DNA of 64,000 bases, from positions 62,001 through 126,000 of the forward strand of contig NZ_VZRB01000019.1 of the NCBI RefSeq assembly GCF_008806595.1, given 5' to 3'. Made by a program: the position numbers and the translations under genes. This DNA is from Streptomyces luteolifulvus (GTDB lineage: Bacteria > Actinomycetota > Actinomycetes > Streptomycetales > Streptomycetaceae). How positions within the stretch are numbered: position 1 is the first letter of the stretch; every line of letters starts with the position of its first letter. Below the pieces are notes generated by a model that saw nothing but the letters and a program-made list of their open reading frames with translations, ran no database searches and had not been told where the DNA came from. This document shows, piece after piece, positions 29,250 through 38,584 of the stretch.

Positions 29250-30271
29250 AGGTCGCCCTCCTCTCCTTCGCGCACGTCCACGCAGCGACGTACATCCAGC
29301 TGCTGCGCGACCGCAGCGACATCGAACTCATCGTGACCGACCCCGACGCCGAACCCGGCGACCCCACACGCGGCAAGACCCTCGCAGACGAACTCGGCGT
29401 CCCCTACCGGGCCGACTACGAAGAAGCCCTCGCCGAACGCCCCCGAGCCGTCATCATCACCAGCGAGAACACCCGCCACCGGCAACTCGTCGAGCAGGCC
29501 GCCGCGGCCGGTGCTCACATCCTGTGCGAGAAGCCCCTGGCCACCACCGAAGAGGACGCACGCGCCATGATCGACGCCTGCCAGCAGGCCGGCGTCAGCC
29601 TCATGACCGCCTACCCCGTACGCTTCCACCCGGCCTTCACCGCCCTGCGGCACAGCACCACAGACGGCTCACTCGGCCGGCTCCTGAGCGTCCACGGTGT
29701 CAACAACTCCTCCCCGCCCGCCCTGGAACGCTCCTGGTTCACCGACCCCGCACTCTCCGGCGGCGGCGCCATCATGGACCACACCGTCCACATCGCCGAC
29801 CTCATCGACGTCCTCCTCGACGGCGAACAGCCCACCCACGTCTACGCCGCCGCAAATGAACACCTCTCCCCCGCCCACGAAGGGGCAGCAGAAGCCGTTG
29901 AGACCGCCGGCCTGATCACCCTCACCTACCCGCGCGGCCTCGTCACCACCATCGACTGCAGTTGGAGCCACCCCGCCACCCACCCCACCTGGGGCGGCCT
30001 CACCCTCACCTGCGTCACCGAACGCGCCCTCGTCGAGTTCGACGCCTTCCCACCCCTCCTCACCGGCTACGACACCTCCCGCGCCACACCCCGCTGGGAA
30101 CCTGCCGCCACCGACCTCGACGCGGCCATGCTCAACAGCTTCCTCACCGCCGCCCGCACCGGACAGCGCGCCCACCCCGACGGACACGCAGGTCTACGGA
30201 CGCTGCGTATCGTCCTGGCCGCCTACGAATCCCTCCGCACCGGCCAGCCCGCCACTATCACAGCAGCCTGA
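29246..30271 (+). CDS. Gfo/Idh/MocA oxidoreductase 2
   Basis: 341 residues. Begins MKVALLSFAHVHAATYIQLL, without the usual GxGxxG, followed by ILCEKPLATTEEDARAMI and PALSGGGAIMDHTVHIADLI. The N-terminal SFAHVHA form occurs in a subgroup of the family. The ATG overlaps the stop of oxidoreductase 1. About 30 residues around GLITLTYPRGLVTTI also survive as a fragment at 36740-36822. Substrate unknown. Confidence 0.88.
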   Translation: MKVALLSFAHVHAATYIQLLRDRSDIELIVTDPDAEPGDPTRGKTLADELGVPYRADYEEALAERPRAVIITSENTRHRQLVEQAAAAGAHILCEKPLATTEEDARAMIDACQQAGVSLMTAYPVRFHPAFTALRHSTTDGSLGRLLSVHGVNNSSPPALERSWFTDPALSGGGAIMDHTVHIADLIDVLLDGEQPTHVYAAANEHLSPAHEGAAEAVETAGLITLTYPRGLVTTIDCSWSHPATHPTWGGLTLTCVTERALVEFDAFPPLLTGYDTSRATPRWEPAATDLDAAMLNSFLTAARTGQRAHPDGHAGLRTLRIVLAAYESLRTGQPATITAA

Positions 30272-30303
30272 CCGGCCCACGAAACACCACCCACCGCCCA
30301 GAG

Positions 30304-30319
30304 CCGCCAGAGCTGGCGG
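30304..30319 (+). terminator. short hairpin after the EIIB operon
   Basis: CCGCCA-GAGC-TGGCGG, a 6-bp GC stem 33 bases after the last stop of the operon. There is no T-run, so it is at most a weak Streptomyces-type terminator. Confidence 0.35.
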
Positions 30320-30452
30320 GTGAGCACATGCCCGCACACGTGGCCGCCCGCCTCGCGTCGAGCAACCCCCACCGCACGCCGCGCCGCATGACCAACGAAC
30401 TCGTGTTCAACTGCGCCTATCTGCGCGTGAAGAAGGGAGTGCAGAGTCCGTC

Positions 30453-32399
30453 ATGTCTGATGACCTGCGAAAGGGCGGCTCGCACAATGGATCCGCGGCG
30501 GCAGAGGGGCAGGTGACCGATCCCGCATTCTGGGTGCACGCCGATCCCAGTGAGGCAATGGCGTTGCTGGATGCAGCGCCGGCTTCCAGCCCTCTGCCGA
30601 TCGCTGCGGTGTACCGGGCGTCGGCGCATGTGCATCGTGAGGCAGGTGCGGGATTGCGTCGTCAGTTGCTGTCGCTCGATGCGGCCCGTTACGGGTACCG
30701 GGCGTTGTCGGAGCGGATCAACGCCGTGCCGGTGAAGGGCACGCCTGCGGCGCGGTGGGGTGTGGAGTGGGCCACCGGTGCCCAGCTCGATTCCCGGCTC
30801 CGGCATGCCCTGATCGGCCACTTCGGTGTGGTGCGTGGGGTGGCGATGACGGTGGTGAACGGCCGCCCCGTCGCCGTCACCGGTGGCGAGGACGCCACGC
30901 TGCGGCTGTGGGACCTGACCACCGGCCAGCAGCTCGGCGAACCGCTGGCCCACACAAGCCGGGTGGGGTCGGTGGCGACGGCGGTGGTGGACGGCCGCCC
31001 CATCGCCGTTAGCGGCGCTGAGGACGGGCGGCTGCGCGTCTGGGACCTGGCCACAGGCCAGCAATTCGGCGAACCCCTGAGGGGCCACCGGGACGCGGTG
31101 CCGGCGCTGGCAACGGCGGTGGTGAACGGCCGCCCCGTCGCGGTCAGCGGTAGCTGGGACGGAATGGTGCAGATCTGGGATCTGACTACCCGCCAGCAGG
31201 TGGGCGAACCCCTGAGGGGGCACAGCCATTTCGTGACCGCGGTGGCTATAGGGGTGGTGAACGGCCGCCCCTTCGCGGTCACCGGCAGCTTCGACAGGAC
31301 GGTCCGGGTGTGGGACCTCACCGACCACCGACAGCTCGGCGAACCCCTCAACGGCCACACCAGAGGGGTGGGGTCGGTGACAACAGGGGTGGTGGACGGC
31401 CGTCCCGTCGCCCTCAGCGGCGCTGGGGACGGCACGGTCCTGGTGTGGGACCTGACCGACCACCGACAGATTGGCAAACCCCTGAACTGCCACACTGAGG
31501 AGGTGGGAGCGGTGGCAATAAGCGTGGTCGACGGCCGGCCCGTCGCGGTCACCGGCAGCTTCGACAGGACGGTCCGGATGTGGGACTTGGCCACCCGCCG
31601 ACAGCTCGGCGCACCCCTCGACGCCCACAGCAGAGTGGTAGGGGCGGCAACGGGGGTGGTCAACGGCCGCCCCGTCATCATCACCGGCGCTGAGTTCGGC
31701 GGTCCGCGGGTGTGGGACCTGACCGTCGGCCAGCAGGCCTGCAAGCCACTGATCGGCCCCACCAACATGGTGAAGGCCGTGGCAACAGGCGTGGCGGACG
31801 GCCGCCCGGTCGCCGTCACCGGCAGTTGGGACGACGCGGCGTGGATCTGGACGGTGCTGATCTGGGACCTGGCAACCGGCCGGCAGCTCGGCAGACTTCC
31901 ACAAAGCAGAGTGGTGGAGGCCGTGACGACAGGGGTGGTGGACGGCCGCTCCGTCGCGGTCACCGGCAGCCGGGATGGAACGGTCCGGATCTGGGATCTG
32001 GCCACCAGGCGGCAGCACGGGGAGCAGCTGCATGTCGACGTCCACAGTCCGCTATCGGCTCTGACAACAGGGGTGGTGGACGGCCGCCCTGTCGGCATCA
32101 CCGGCTTGGGCGACGGACCGTTGCGGGTGTGGAACCTGGCCACTGGCCAGCAGCTCGGCAAGCCCCTGAACGGCCACACCCAATGGGTGTCGTCCGTGGC
32201 AACAGGGATGGTGAACGGCCGCGTCGTCGCAGTCACCGGCAGCTTCGACAGGACGGTGCGAGTCTGGGACCTCACCACCTGCCAGCAGGCCGGGGAGGAG
32301 CTGGTGTTCCCCACAGCCGTAGGGGCCGTGGCGGTGGCCCCGGACGGGCGGCTGGTGGTCTGCTTCGGACGGGAGATCGCCGTCCTCTCCCTCCGCTGA
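30453..32399 (+). CDS. WD40 beta-propeller protein 1
   Basis: 648 residues, ATG behind GAAGGGAG. A helical N-terminal domain (about 25-130, with AAVYRASAHVHREAGAGLRR and LLSLDAARYGYRAL) is shared with the WD40 protein at 34328-36472. About eleven propeller units follow, each with a GRPVAVTG-type strand and a final WDLTTGQQLGEPL-type strand. No signal peptide or membrane helix, so cytoplasmic. Propellers are binding scaffolds; no catalytic domain is attached. Strong similarity between repeats suggests recent repeat expansion. It follows the PTS operon by 180 bases, but no operator-like site precedes it. Confidence 0.88.
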   Translation: MSDDLRKGGSHNGSAAAEGQVTDPAFWVHADPSEAMALLDAAPASSPLPIAAVYRASAHVHREAGAGLRRQLLSLDAARYGYRALSERINAVPVKGTPAARWGVEWATGAQLDSRLRHALIGHFGVVRGVAMTVVNGRPVAVTGGEDATLRLWDLTTGQQLGEPLAHTSRVGSVATAVVDGRPIAVSGAEDGRLRVWDLATGQQFGEPLRGHRDAVPALATAVVNGRPVAVSGSWDGMVQIWDLTTRQQVGEPLRGHSHFVTAVAIGVVNGRPFAVTGSFDRTVRVWDLTDHRQLGEPLNGHTRGVGSVTTGVVDGRPVALSGAGDGTVLVWDLTDHRQIGKPLNCHTEEVGAVAISVVDGRPVAVTGSFDRTVRMWDLATRRQLGAPLDAHSRVVGAATGVVNGRPVIITGAEFGGPRVWDLTVGQQACKPLIGPTNMVKAVATGVADGRPVAVTGSWDDAAWIWTVLIWDLATGRQLGRLPQSRVVEAVTTGVVDGRSVAVTGSRDGTVRIWDLATRRQHGEQLHVDVHSPLSALTTGVVDGRPVGITGLGDGPLRVWNLATGQQLGKPLNGHTQWVSSVATGMVNGRVVAVTGSFDRTVRVWDLTTCQQAGEELVFPTAVGAVAVAPDGRLVVCFGREIAVLSLR

Positions 32400-32779
32400 C
32401 ACCCGGCCCGCCCCCGCCGGACAGAAAAACGAAAACCGGCCCCAGACGGGAACAGCCTGGCCTCCGTCACCACCGAGACCGGGCCTCGACCGCCGCGCCC
32501 ACCGGAGCCCTGCCCTCCTGACCAGCACCGAGGCCCACCGCAGGCCTGAAGCTCCTGGCACCACCACGACACGACACCCGCGCCAACGACGCAGGGCAGA
32601 GCACGTGTCCGCCCAAGCTGGTGTGCCGGTCACCTCCGCCCCAGCACACAACCAGCAGTCCCCTACAGCAGAAGGAAGGCTACGCACAGGCCATCTGGCG
32701 AATCATGGGCGCCACCGGAACTGCGCCGGCAACGTGGTTCCTTCCTCAGCCGTGCCCTTCGGCCGCACCACTGCACGGG

Positions 32780-32915
32780 CAAGCATCAAGACCGAGCCAG
32801 ACAACCCGGCCAAGCCCATACCCTCTGCGGACGGGAGAGTCCTCGTCCAGCCAGCCCCGTTCGACCAGACGCTTCAGCTTCGAGCGAGTCCCCTCGGTCT
32901 TCGCTGTCTCTCGAA
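32780..32915 (-). pseudogene. C-terminal fragment of an IS-associated accessory protein
   Basis: The minus strand reads EGTRSKLKRLVERGWLDEDS, similar to VEGVRSKAKRLAARG at the end of the protein encoded at 51742-52152. Only about 40 residues are recognisable. The remainder of 32400-32943 holds no other feature I can support. Confidence 0.4.
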
Positions 32916-32943
32916 ACGAGCCGCGCCCAAAGGAGATACGACG

Positions 32944-33114
32944 ATGACGAGAATAGTCGGGTTCGCCATCGCCGCCGTCCTCTTGTCGGCCGTGGTGGTG
33001 TTTGTTTACATGCTGATTGACCTCATACGTGAGCGTGCCGTCGACGAGGCGGCATGGCGGGGGGCAGGAACGTGGCGCCCAGACGAGGACGACCATCCAG
33101 CGCGGCCGGAGTGA
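32944..33114 (+). CDS. 56-residue membrane protein
   Basis: ATG 32944 behind an excellent AAGGAG at 7-8 bases spacing. One N-terminal helix (TRIVGFAIAAVLLSAVVVFV, YMLIDLI) and a charged tail with Asp/Glu/Pro. Too short to assign; the strong ribosome site argues it is real. Confidence 0.6.
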   Translation: MTRIVGFAIAAVLLSAVVVFVYMLIDLIRERAVDEAAWRGAGTWRPDEDDHPARPE

Positions 33115-33600
33115 AGATGACCGCGTCCTCATCGCCGTGTTGACACCCGCACAAACCTCGTCGGCAAGGCGGGCGTCCCCCTTGGAGGGGCGGAACGCGG
33201 CGGTGACGGACGTCGACGCCTGAGCCCAGCGCCACCGGGAGCTCCACCACTGGTGTACGGCATGCCCGCTGCCGGTCGCGGCGATGGTGCAGCCGTGCTG
33301 CAGGCCGACCCTGTCAGGATTGACGATCCGGCACGTTTGCCTGCGGGGGTGCACGGCGCGCGGGTGTCGCAGCAGACGTGGTCCGGACCGCGTCGGGTAC
33401 GTCAACGAGGACCTGCGCCAGCCCGAGGAGGAGGAGTCGGCCGACGCAGAATCCTCGTCGCCCCGCAGGGCGGCCTCGCGGAAGAGGACTTGGCCAGGAG
33501 GGGACGGGACTGTGTCGACCCTGGCAGACGCCCTGCCGAAGAGGGCCGTAACGACCCGTGCCGACTGAGGGCCAGAACGCTGACCACTCGACCGTGAGTC
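33115..33600. other. gap without assignable gene
   Basis: Open frames exist on both strands but none has a plausible start with ribosome site, known motif or consistent codon bias. I see no operator-like site or repeat. Probably gene debris. Confidence 0.35.
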
Positions 33601-34058
33601 TCATCGTCCGGCGGCGTCCAGCTCGGCGATCAACCGAGGCCACGTGGCGGCGAATCCGGGGTGGAGGCGCAGCGAGTCGATCTCGGCGGGGGGGGGTACC
33701 ACCTGTGCGCGACGCCTTCACCGTCGCCACGTTGTCGGAAGCATGGCTCCACGGCGTCCGCGACGACGGTGTGGTACGCCCATCCGCCGTGGTCATCGAC
33801 GAAGGTGAGGACAGGAGACAGTGCCGGAACACTGCCGAGTTCTTCGGCGAACTCCCGGCGGGCCCCGTCCCACGGGGTTTCATCGGCTCTCAGCGCGCCA
33901 CCGGGGATGCTCCAGGTGCGGCCGTGGTGGACCCGCCAGGAGCGGCGCTGAAGCAGGAATCGAGGGCCTTGGCGCAGGAGAAGCCCCGCGGCGCCCTGCG
34001 GGCCCCAGTGACGGCATCCGCGCCGGTCCCTGACGTATCCGTGACTGCTGTCGGCCAT
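33601..34058 (-). pseudogene. NUDIX hydrolase with frameshift in a G tract
   Basis: Starts at ATG 34058 (MADSSHGYVRDRRGCRHWGP). The Nudix box is complete: GGALRADETPWDGARREFAE followed by ELG, fitting G-x5-E-x7-REUXEEXGU. The frame breaks at an eight-base homopolymer (33686-33693 region). In another frame the C-terminus continues EIDSLRLHPGFAATWPRLIA to a stop at 33601. With one or two bases corrected it would be a normal 150-residue NUDIX pyrophosphatase. The break may be a sequencing error. Related fragments occur at 4084-4345. Confidence 0.72.
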
Positions 34059-34291
34059 TAAGACTCCTGTTGCGGGTGCCGATGACGAACAGATGGGCGA
34101 ACAGCGGACCAAGGGACACGTAGCTCAGCGCACTGTTCAGGCCGTGCGTCAGATCAGGGTTGGCGTCGACACCGGCCCCTCTCCCGGCCCACCAGGTCCG
34201 GCAGCCGCTTGAGAGCCTCACCACGTGAGCGCCGACTTCACCGGCCGGTCCACCCGTAAGAGGTGCAAACCGACCTGCTCGAAAGGGAAGC

Positions 34292-34316
34292 GGGCCCCGG
34301 ATCAGTGTCCGGGCCC
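34292..34316 (-). terminator. GC-rich hairpin after WD40 protein 2
   Basis: GGGCCC-C-GGA, loop TCAGTG, TCC-GGGCCC: nine base pairs with one bulged C, 12 bases after the WD40 stop at 34328. A U-less terminator of the kind used by Streptomyces is likely. Confidence 0.55.
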
Positions 34317-34327
34317 CTGGCACGGTC

Positions 34328-36472
34328 TCAGCGGGGGGCCAGGGCCGCGATGTCCGAGCCGAAACCGACCACCAGCCGCCCCTCCGGCGCCACCGCCAGG
34401 CCCCAGATGCTGGCGGGAAAGGTGTACGTGCCGGTCTGCCGCCCCGTGGTCGCGTCCCACACCCGTACGGTTCCGTCGTCGCCTCCGGCGGCGACGACCA
34501 GGCGGCCGTCGAGCATCCCCGCTGCCCCTGCCCGAACCTTGCTGGTGTGTCCCGTCATAGGCGGCCCTATTTGTTCACCCGTGGCCATGTCCCACAGATG
34601 GACCGTTTGTGTCAAGCGGCCGGTCAGGACGACGTTGCGGCCTTCGAGCGTTTCCAGGGCCAGCGGCTTGCCTTCATGCGGCGCCACTCCGATCCATCGG
34701 CGCACGGTCAGGTCCCACACACGTCCACGCCAGTCCACGGCAACGAAGCGTCCGTCCAGTACCGCGAAGAATTCGATGTTCGAGCTGGTGTACTCGGTCG
34801 TCGTCCGTCCGTGCAGCTGTTCCCGGGTGGTCAGGTCCCAGACCTGCACTGTCTTCTCCTGCCACCGGCCGCGCGTGATGAGGGTGAGCCGTCCGTCCAC
34901 CATCCCCACCGTCAGCAGGTTCACTGAACTGGTGTCGCCGATCAGGGGCTCGGCAAGCTGCGCCCCGCTGTCGAGGTCCCAGATCCGTACCGAGCCGTCG
35001 TCGCCACCGGTGACGATCACGGGACGGCCCTCCACGACGGCCGTGGTGAACCCTGTCACGGGGCCCACGTGACGACTAAGTGGGCTGCCCGCCTCCGTTT
35101 CGCCGTCGAGGTCCCAGATCCGTACCGAGCCGTCGTCGCCACCAGTGACGGCGAGGTGACGCCCCCTCACCACCGCCGTCGCCGCTCCCCTCACAGTCCC
35201 TTCGTGGCCGATGAGCGGCGGGTACAGATGCCGGAGGGTGGACAGATCCCACACCTCGACCCGCCCATGGCGTGCCAGGAGGGCGGCGGGGCGGCCATGG
35301 AGCATCCTCAAGGCCGCCGCCTGTACGCCCCAAACGGGCTCACCCACTTGCTCGCCCGTGGCCAGGTTCCAGATGCAACCCGCGTAGGAGTTGGCGCTGA
35401 TGGCCATCGGGCATTCGAACGTCGGGTCCGTCGCTAGGAGGCTCGTCATGGTGTTGAGGTCCAGGGTGACGCACCGGTGTAAGCGGTGTACCTCCCCGTC
35501 GCCGTCTCTGACGGCCCTCGGGCGGCCGGACGCCGGGTCTGTGACTACGCAAGACTCCCCGGCGTGGTCGCCCAGGGTGCCGAACTCCCGTCCCGTGACC
35601 AGGTCCCACGCCCTGACGGTTCCGGGTGTGACCGGGTCCCACGCCCTGCCGCTTCCATAGGAATCGCCGGTGACAGCGACCAGACGGCCGTGCAGCAGCG
35701 CCGTCGCCAGGGCAGCCACGGTACCGGTGCGAATGGTCAAGAGCTCACCGCTCTGGGTGGGGGCGGCCAGATCCCACACCCGTACCACGCCGTCGGTGCT
35801 GCCGCTGATGACGACCGGCCGGCCCTCGACCAGTCCGGTGGCGAGCGAGTTGACCCGGGAATCGTCGTTGGCTAGGTATGCGCCGACCGGTTCTCCCTCA
35901 GCGAGGTCCCACACCCGGACAGTCCCGTCGGAGCCGCCGGTGACAGCGACGGGACGGCCGTCCAGCACCGCCGTCGCCAGAGCAGGCGCGGTATCGGTGT
36001 GATCGGTTGCGGCCTTGCCGAGCTTCCTGCCCGAGGCCAGATCCCACCAGTGCAGCGTGCCGTCCCCGCAGCCGGCGACAGCGATTCCACGGCCCTCCAC
36101 GACCACCGTCGCCACCACACCCGCGTTGGCCGGCGCAGGCAACGCATACCGCAGCCGGGAGTCCAGGCCGGTACCGGTCGCCCACTGCACGATCCATGGA
36201 TCATCCGTTTCCTGGCAGACGGCCACCTTGCGAATCTCTGCTGCCAGTTGTGGCTGTCCGTACCGGGCGGCGTCCAGCGCCAGCAACTGCCGCCGCACTC
36301 CCGCCGCTGCCCGCCGGTGCACAGCTCCCGACGCCTCGTACACCGACACCAACAGCTGGGATCCGTCAAGCAACGCCCTGACCCGGTCCGGGTCACCCTT
36401 CACCAGCACCTCAGGAGGCACACTCCAGGCTTCCGCCCAGCCCGCTTCGCTCTCACGTGCATGATCAGCCAT
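34328..36472 (-). CDS. WD40 beta-propeller protein 2
   Basis: 714 residues. N-terminal helical domain (about 20-130: VSVYEASGAVHRRAAAGVRR, LLALDAARYGQPQLAAEI) homologous to protein 1, then about twelve WD-type units ending in WDLATG-like strands. The start is ATG 36472, MADHARESEAGW. Operator-like site 6 lies 102 bases upstream in the same orientation. Its repeats are more diverged than those of protein 1. Cytoplasmic scaffold of unknown partners; in Streptomyces such propellers often accompany kinases, and the kinase at 1.2 kb has a nearly identical upstream element. Confidence 0.88.
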   Translation of the reverse strand: MADHARESEAGWAEAWSVPPEVLVKGDPDRVRALLDGSQLLVSVYEASGAVHRRAAAGVRRQLLALDAARYGQPQLAAEIRKVAVCQETDDPWIVQWATGTGLDSRLRYALPAPANAGVVATVVVEGRGIAVAGCGDGTLHWWDLASGRKLGKAATDHTDTAPALATAVLDGRPVAVTGGSDGTVRVWDLAEGEPVGAYLANDDSRVNSLATGLVEGRPVVISGSTDGVVRVWDLAAPTQSGELLTIRTGTVAALATALLHGRLVAVTGDSYGSGRAWDPVTPGTVRAWDLVTGREFGTLGDHAGESCVVTDPASGRPRAVRDGDGEVHRLHRCVTLDLNTMTSLLATDPTFECPMAISANSYAGCIWNLATGEQVGEPVWGVQAAALRMLHGRPAALLARHGRVEVWDLSTLRHLYPPLIGHEGTVRGAATAVVRGRHLAVTGGDDGSVRIWDLDGETEAGSPLSRHVGPVTGFTTAVVEGRPVIVTGGDDGSVRIWDLDSGAQLAEPLIGDTSSVNLLTVGMVDGRLTLITRGRWQEKTVQVWDLTTREQLHGRTTTEYTSSNIEFFAVLDGRFVAVDWRGRVWDLTVRRWIGVAPHEGKPLALETLEGRNVVLTGRLTQTVHLWDMATGEQIGPPMTGHTSKVRAGAAGMLDGRLVVAAGGDDGTVRVWDATTGRQTGTYTFPASIWGLAVAPEGRLVVGFGSDIAALAPR

Positions 36473-36574
36473 GCAGACACCGCCCGCCCATGGGAGCCAC
36501 TACGGCCACTTGCAGCGAAACCGAGTCTGAGCCCCGGCCGCAGCGATCACATGTGGCCACCCAGCAATCCAGAA

Positions 36575-36596
36575 TGGTCATGACCAGACCCTACCA
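36575..36596 (-). promoter_or_regulatory. operator-like site 6 upstream of WD40 protein 2
   Basis: The minus strand has TGGT-N6-TGGT-N4-ACCA with the palindrome TGGTCATGACCA. Together with its flank it differs from site 1 at only one of 26 bases, suggesting common origin by duplication. Confidence 0.7.
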
Positions 36597-36739
36597 ATTG
36601 CTCGAGGATATCGACATCGCCGCCTGAATGAGGGTGCGATTTCGCCGTGCCGCCACACCAGGCCGAAGTATGCCGACACGAGGGACCGAGAGCCACCAAC
36701 CCACCGATGACGCAGGCAGGTTGGAAGAGGGCCGAGAAA

Positions 36740-36822
36740 CCGGGGGTGGAGTCCGCCGACCTGATCACCCTCACCTACCCGCGCGGGCTCGTCGCCACCA
36801 TGCGACTCCAACTGGAGCCGCT
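36740..36822 (+). pseudogene. fragment of Gfo/Idh oxidoreductase 2
   Basis: Reads ESADLITLTYPRGLVATMRL, matching ETAGLITLTYPRGLVTTIDC in the protein at 29246-30271; the DNA is also very similar. Only about 25 residues remain. It lies just beyond site 6, next to WD40 protein 2, mirroring the intact order oxidoreductase 2 - WD40 protein 1. Confidence 0.65.
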
Positions 36823-36827
36823 CGAGG

Positions 36828-37143
36828 GGACGAGGCCGCTCCCCTCAGCGGTGATCACCGGAATCAGCGGATGCAGCGTCCCGGCACGCCCAAGCAGTTG
36901 TTCGACCTCAGCCAATCTTGAATCCGTGCCGTCGCCGTCACCCGTACACGTGAGCATCACGGTCACCAGGGCCTGTCTGAGCTCGCACGCGTTCGCCGCG
37001 TCCGCGTCCGCGATCAGCGTGCCCTCGGCAGCCAGCCTCCACCCGACCAGCCACTCGGCCATGGTGCCGGCGTCGGTGAGCCGCTCCGAACGCCCGTCGA
37101 CCGGGCATGTGTTGACGTCATCTACGGCCAGCTCGCTCTCCCC
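36828..37143 (-). pseudogene. ABATE-domain (CGNR zinc-finger) protein fragment
   Basis: The minus strand encodes GESELAVDDVNTCPVDGRSE, DAGTMAEWLVGWRLA and CELRQALVTVMLTCTGDG, the pattern of the ABATE domain at the start of CGNR zinc-finger regulators. The C-terminal CGNR motif is absent and there is no proper start. Confidence 0.5.
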
Positions 37144-37542
37144 GGCGTGGGACTGCTGGCTGCGACCAAGCACGCCATCGAAGGCATGTCCGACGCACTG
37201 GCAGCCGAAGTGGCGCCCCTGGGGATCACCGTCACTCTCGTCGAGCCCGCCCCACTGCGACACCGTTCCTGTCCAATCTGGAGTTCGCCGAGACCGCCGA
37301 GGACTACGACCAGACCGTACGCGCGGTGCAGAAGACACTGGGCTGGGCTATCTTCCCCCGAGGCGTTCTGCGACCCGGCCAGGACCGCTCAGGTCATCCT
37401 GGGAGCGGTCAACTCCGCAACACCCCCGCGCCGGCTTGCCCTGGGCAAGCCGGGCGGAGACCGATCTGCGCGCGCCGCGCTGACAGCCCGTCTGCAGGAC
37501 CTGGACGAGCGGGCCGAGGCCACCCGAAGCGTCGACGCCTAG
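37120..37542 (+). pseudogene. short-chain dehydrogenase C-terminal fragment
   Basis: GLLAATKHAIEGMSDALAAE, then VAPLGITVTLVEPAP, contains the Lys of the SDR Y-x3-K region; the Tyr position reads Leu or Ala. After a frameshift FAETAEDYDQTVRAVQ appears in one frame, and FCDPARTAQVILGAVN with RRLALGKPGG in another, to a stop at 37542. The NAD-binding N-terminus is missing. It begins where the ABATE fragment ends, consistent with a deletion joining divergent genes. Confidence 0.6.
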
Positions 37543-37639
37543 AGCTGCGGCGGGTCGTGACGACCACCCCGCCGCCACGACCTGCCGCTTCCCGTCGTCG
37601 CACGAACCGTCCCTCCCCTCGTGGCGTGGAGCCCGTGAT

Positions 37640-37985
37640 TGCAGGGGAAGTTGGGAGTCACGGGGTCCAAGCAACCGCGTACGACGCGGAGTTCCGTGAG
37701 GGTGCTGTACACATCGTGATCGAGACCGGGAAGCCATCCCGGAGGTCGCCGAGGAACTCGGCGTCAACCCGGGCGCGCTGCACAGCTGGGTCTCGCGCTG
37801 GCGCCGCAACGGGTCGGCGACGTCCGACCGCGCCGCGGAGCCGGCGGGCGGCTGCGCCGGGAGACGGCGGAAAAGGACAAGCGCATCCGTGAGCTGGAGA
37901 TGGTAGGGCGTGGTGTGCTCAAGCGATGCATGGCCCTCTGGGTGAAGCGACCGAGGAGAAGGCGTGGCCTACCTCAAGCAGCCCG
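37640..37985 (+). pseudogene. IS3-family OrfA remnant
   Basis: YDAEFREGAVHIVIETGK is followed in another frame by IPEVAEELGVNPGALHSWVS and KDKRIRELEM, the helix-turn-helix and leucine-zipper parts of IS3 OrfA. At least one frameshift; no OrfB follows. Confidence 0.7.
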
Positions 37986-38028
37986 CCCGACTGGGGAGTT
38001 GCGCCTATAGCCATCACAGGCTACGTTG

Positions 38029-38050
38029 TGGTTCGGTCTGGTAATAACCA
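38029..38050 (+). promoter_or_regulatory. operator-like site 7 upstream of a truncated secreted protein
   Basis: TGGT-N6-TGGT-N4-ACCA with core TGGTAATAACCA and GTC before the second TGGT, as in sites 3, 5 and 6. It lies 143 bases upstream of the gene at 38194, in the same orientation. Confidence 0.65.
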
Positions 38051-38193
38051 GTTGAGTTTTCTGGTGGTGCCCCCTCGCTGAAAGCGAAGCTCAACTGGCA
38101 CAAGATCGTCCACTGATAATCGTCTGCGCTCCGAACGCAAGCGCCACACCCGAACGCCAGAAAGCTTCCGTTATGAGGAGCACACGCCCAGCC

Positions 38194-38570
38194 ATGAACC
38201 GACGCGACTCCCTGAAGATCGCAGCCGTCGGCATACTGTCAGCCACCGGCCTCGGAACCGGCTGCGCGGCAGCTGATCGGACCCCCACCGACGCATCCGC
38301 CGCCCCGAGCACTCGCCCGCAGAACTCGACGACACCCGCGCCCACCGTGTCTGACGCGGGCACCGCGGCCAGTACGACCGGGCCGTCCAAATCGACTCCG
38401 CCGTCCAGCCCGAGCGCGGCTTCCAAAACGACGCCTTCCACTGCTGCGCCCCGCATGAGGGGGCTGAACAACCGTTCATCGCAGTTTGCGGCCATCTGCT
38501 ACGACAACCATTTAGAGAACCTATCGTCCTACGCCCGACCAGGCGCCCTGGTAGTAGCCGGCCGCACCAA
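38194..38570 (+). pseudogene. secreted (lipo)protein N-terminus, truncated
   Basis: ATG 38194 behind GAGGAG. Signal sequence MNRRDSLKIAAVGILSATGL with twin Arg and a Cys shortly after (GLGTGCAA), followed by a Ser/Thr/Pro-rich linker of about 65 residues and then APRMRGLNNRSSQFAA. Around 38570 the frame enters recombinase debris, so the functional domain has been lost. With operator-like site 7 upstream it was probably a regulon member, perhaps a sugar-binding or hydrolytic exoprotein; this is inference. Confidence 0.5.
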
Positions 38571-38584
38571 CTACGCCCACCGTG

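Noticed and set aside
30417-32045. Regular repeats that could suggest a repeat array or CRISPR
   Set aside because: The period is a WD40 unit of variable length within one coding frame; there are no short identical repeats with unique spacers.
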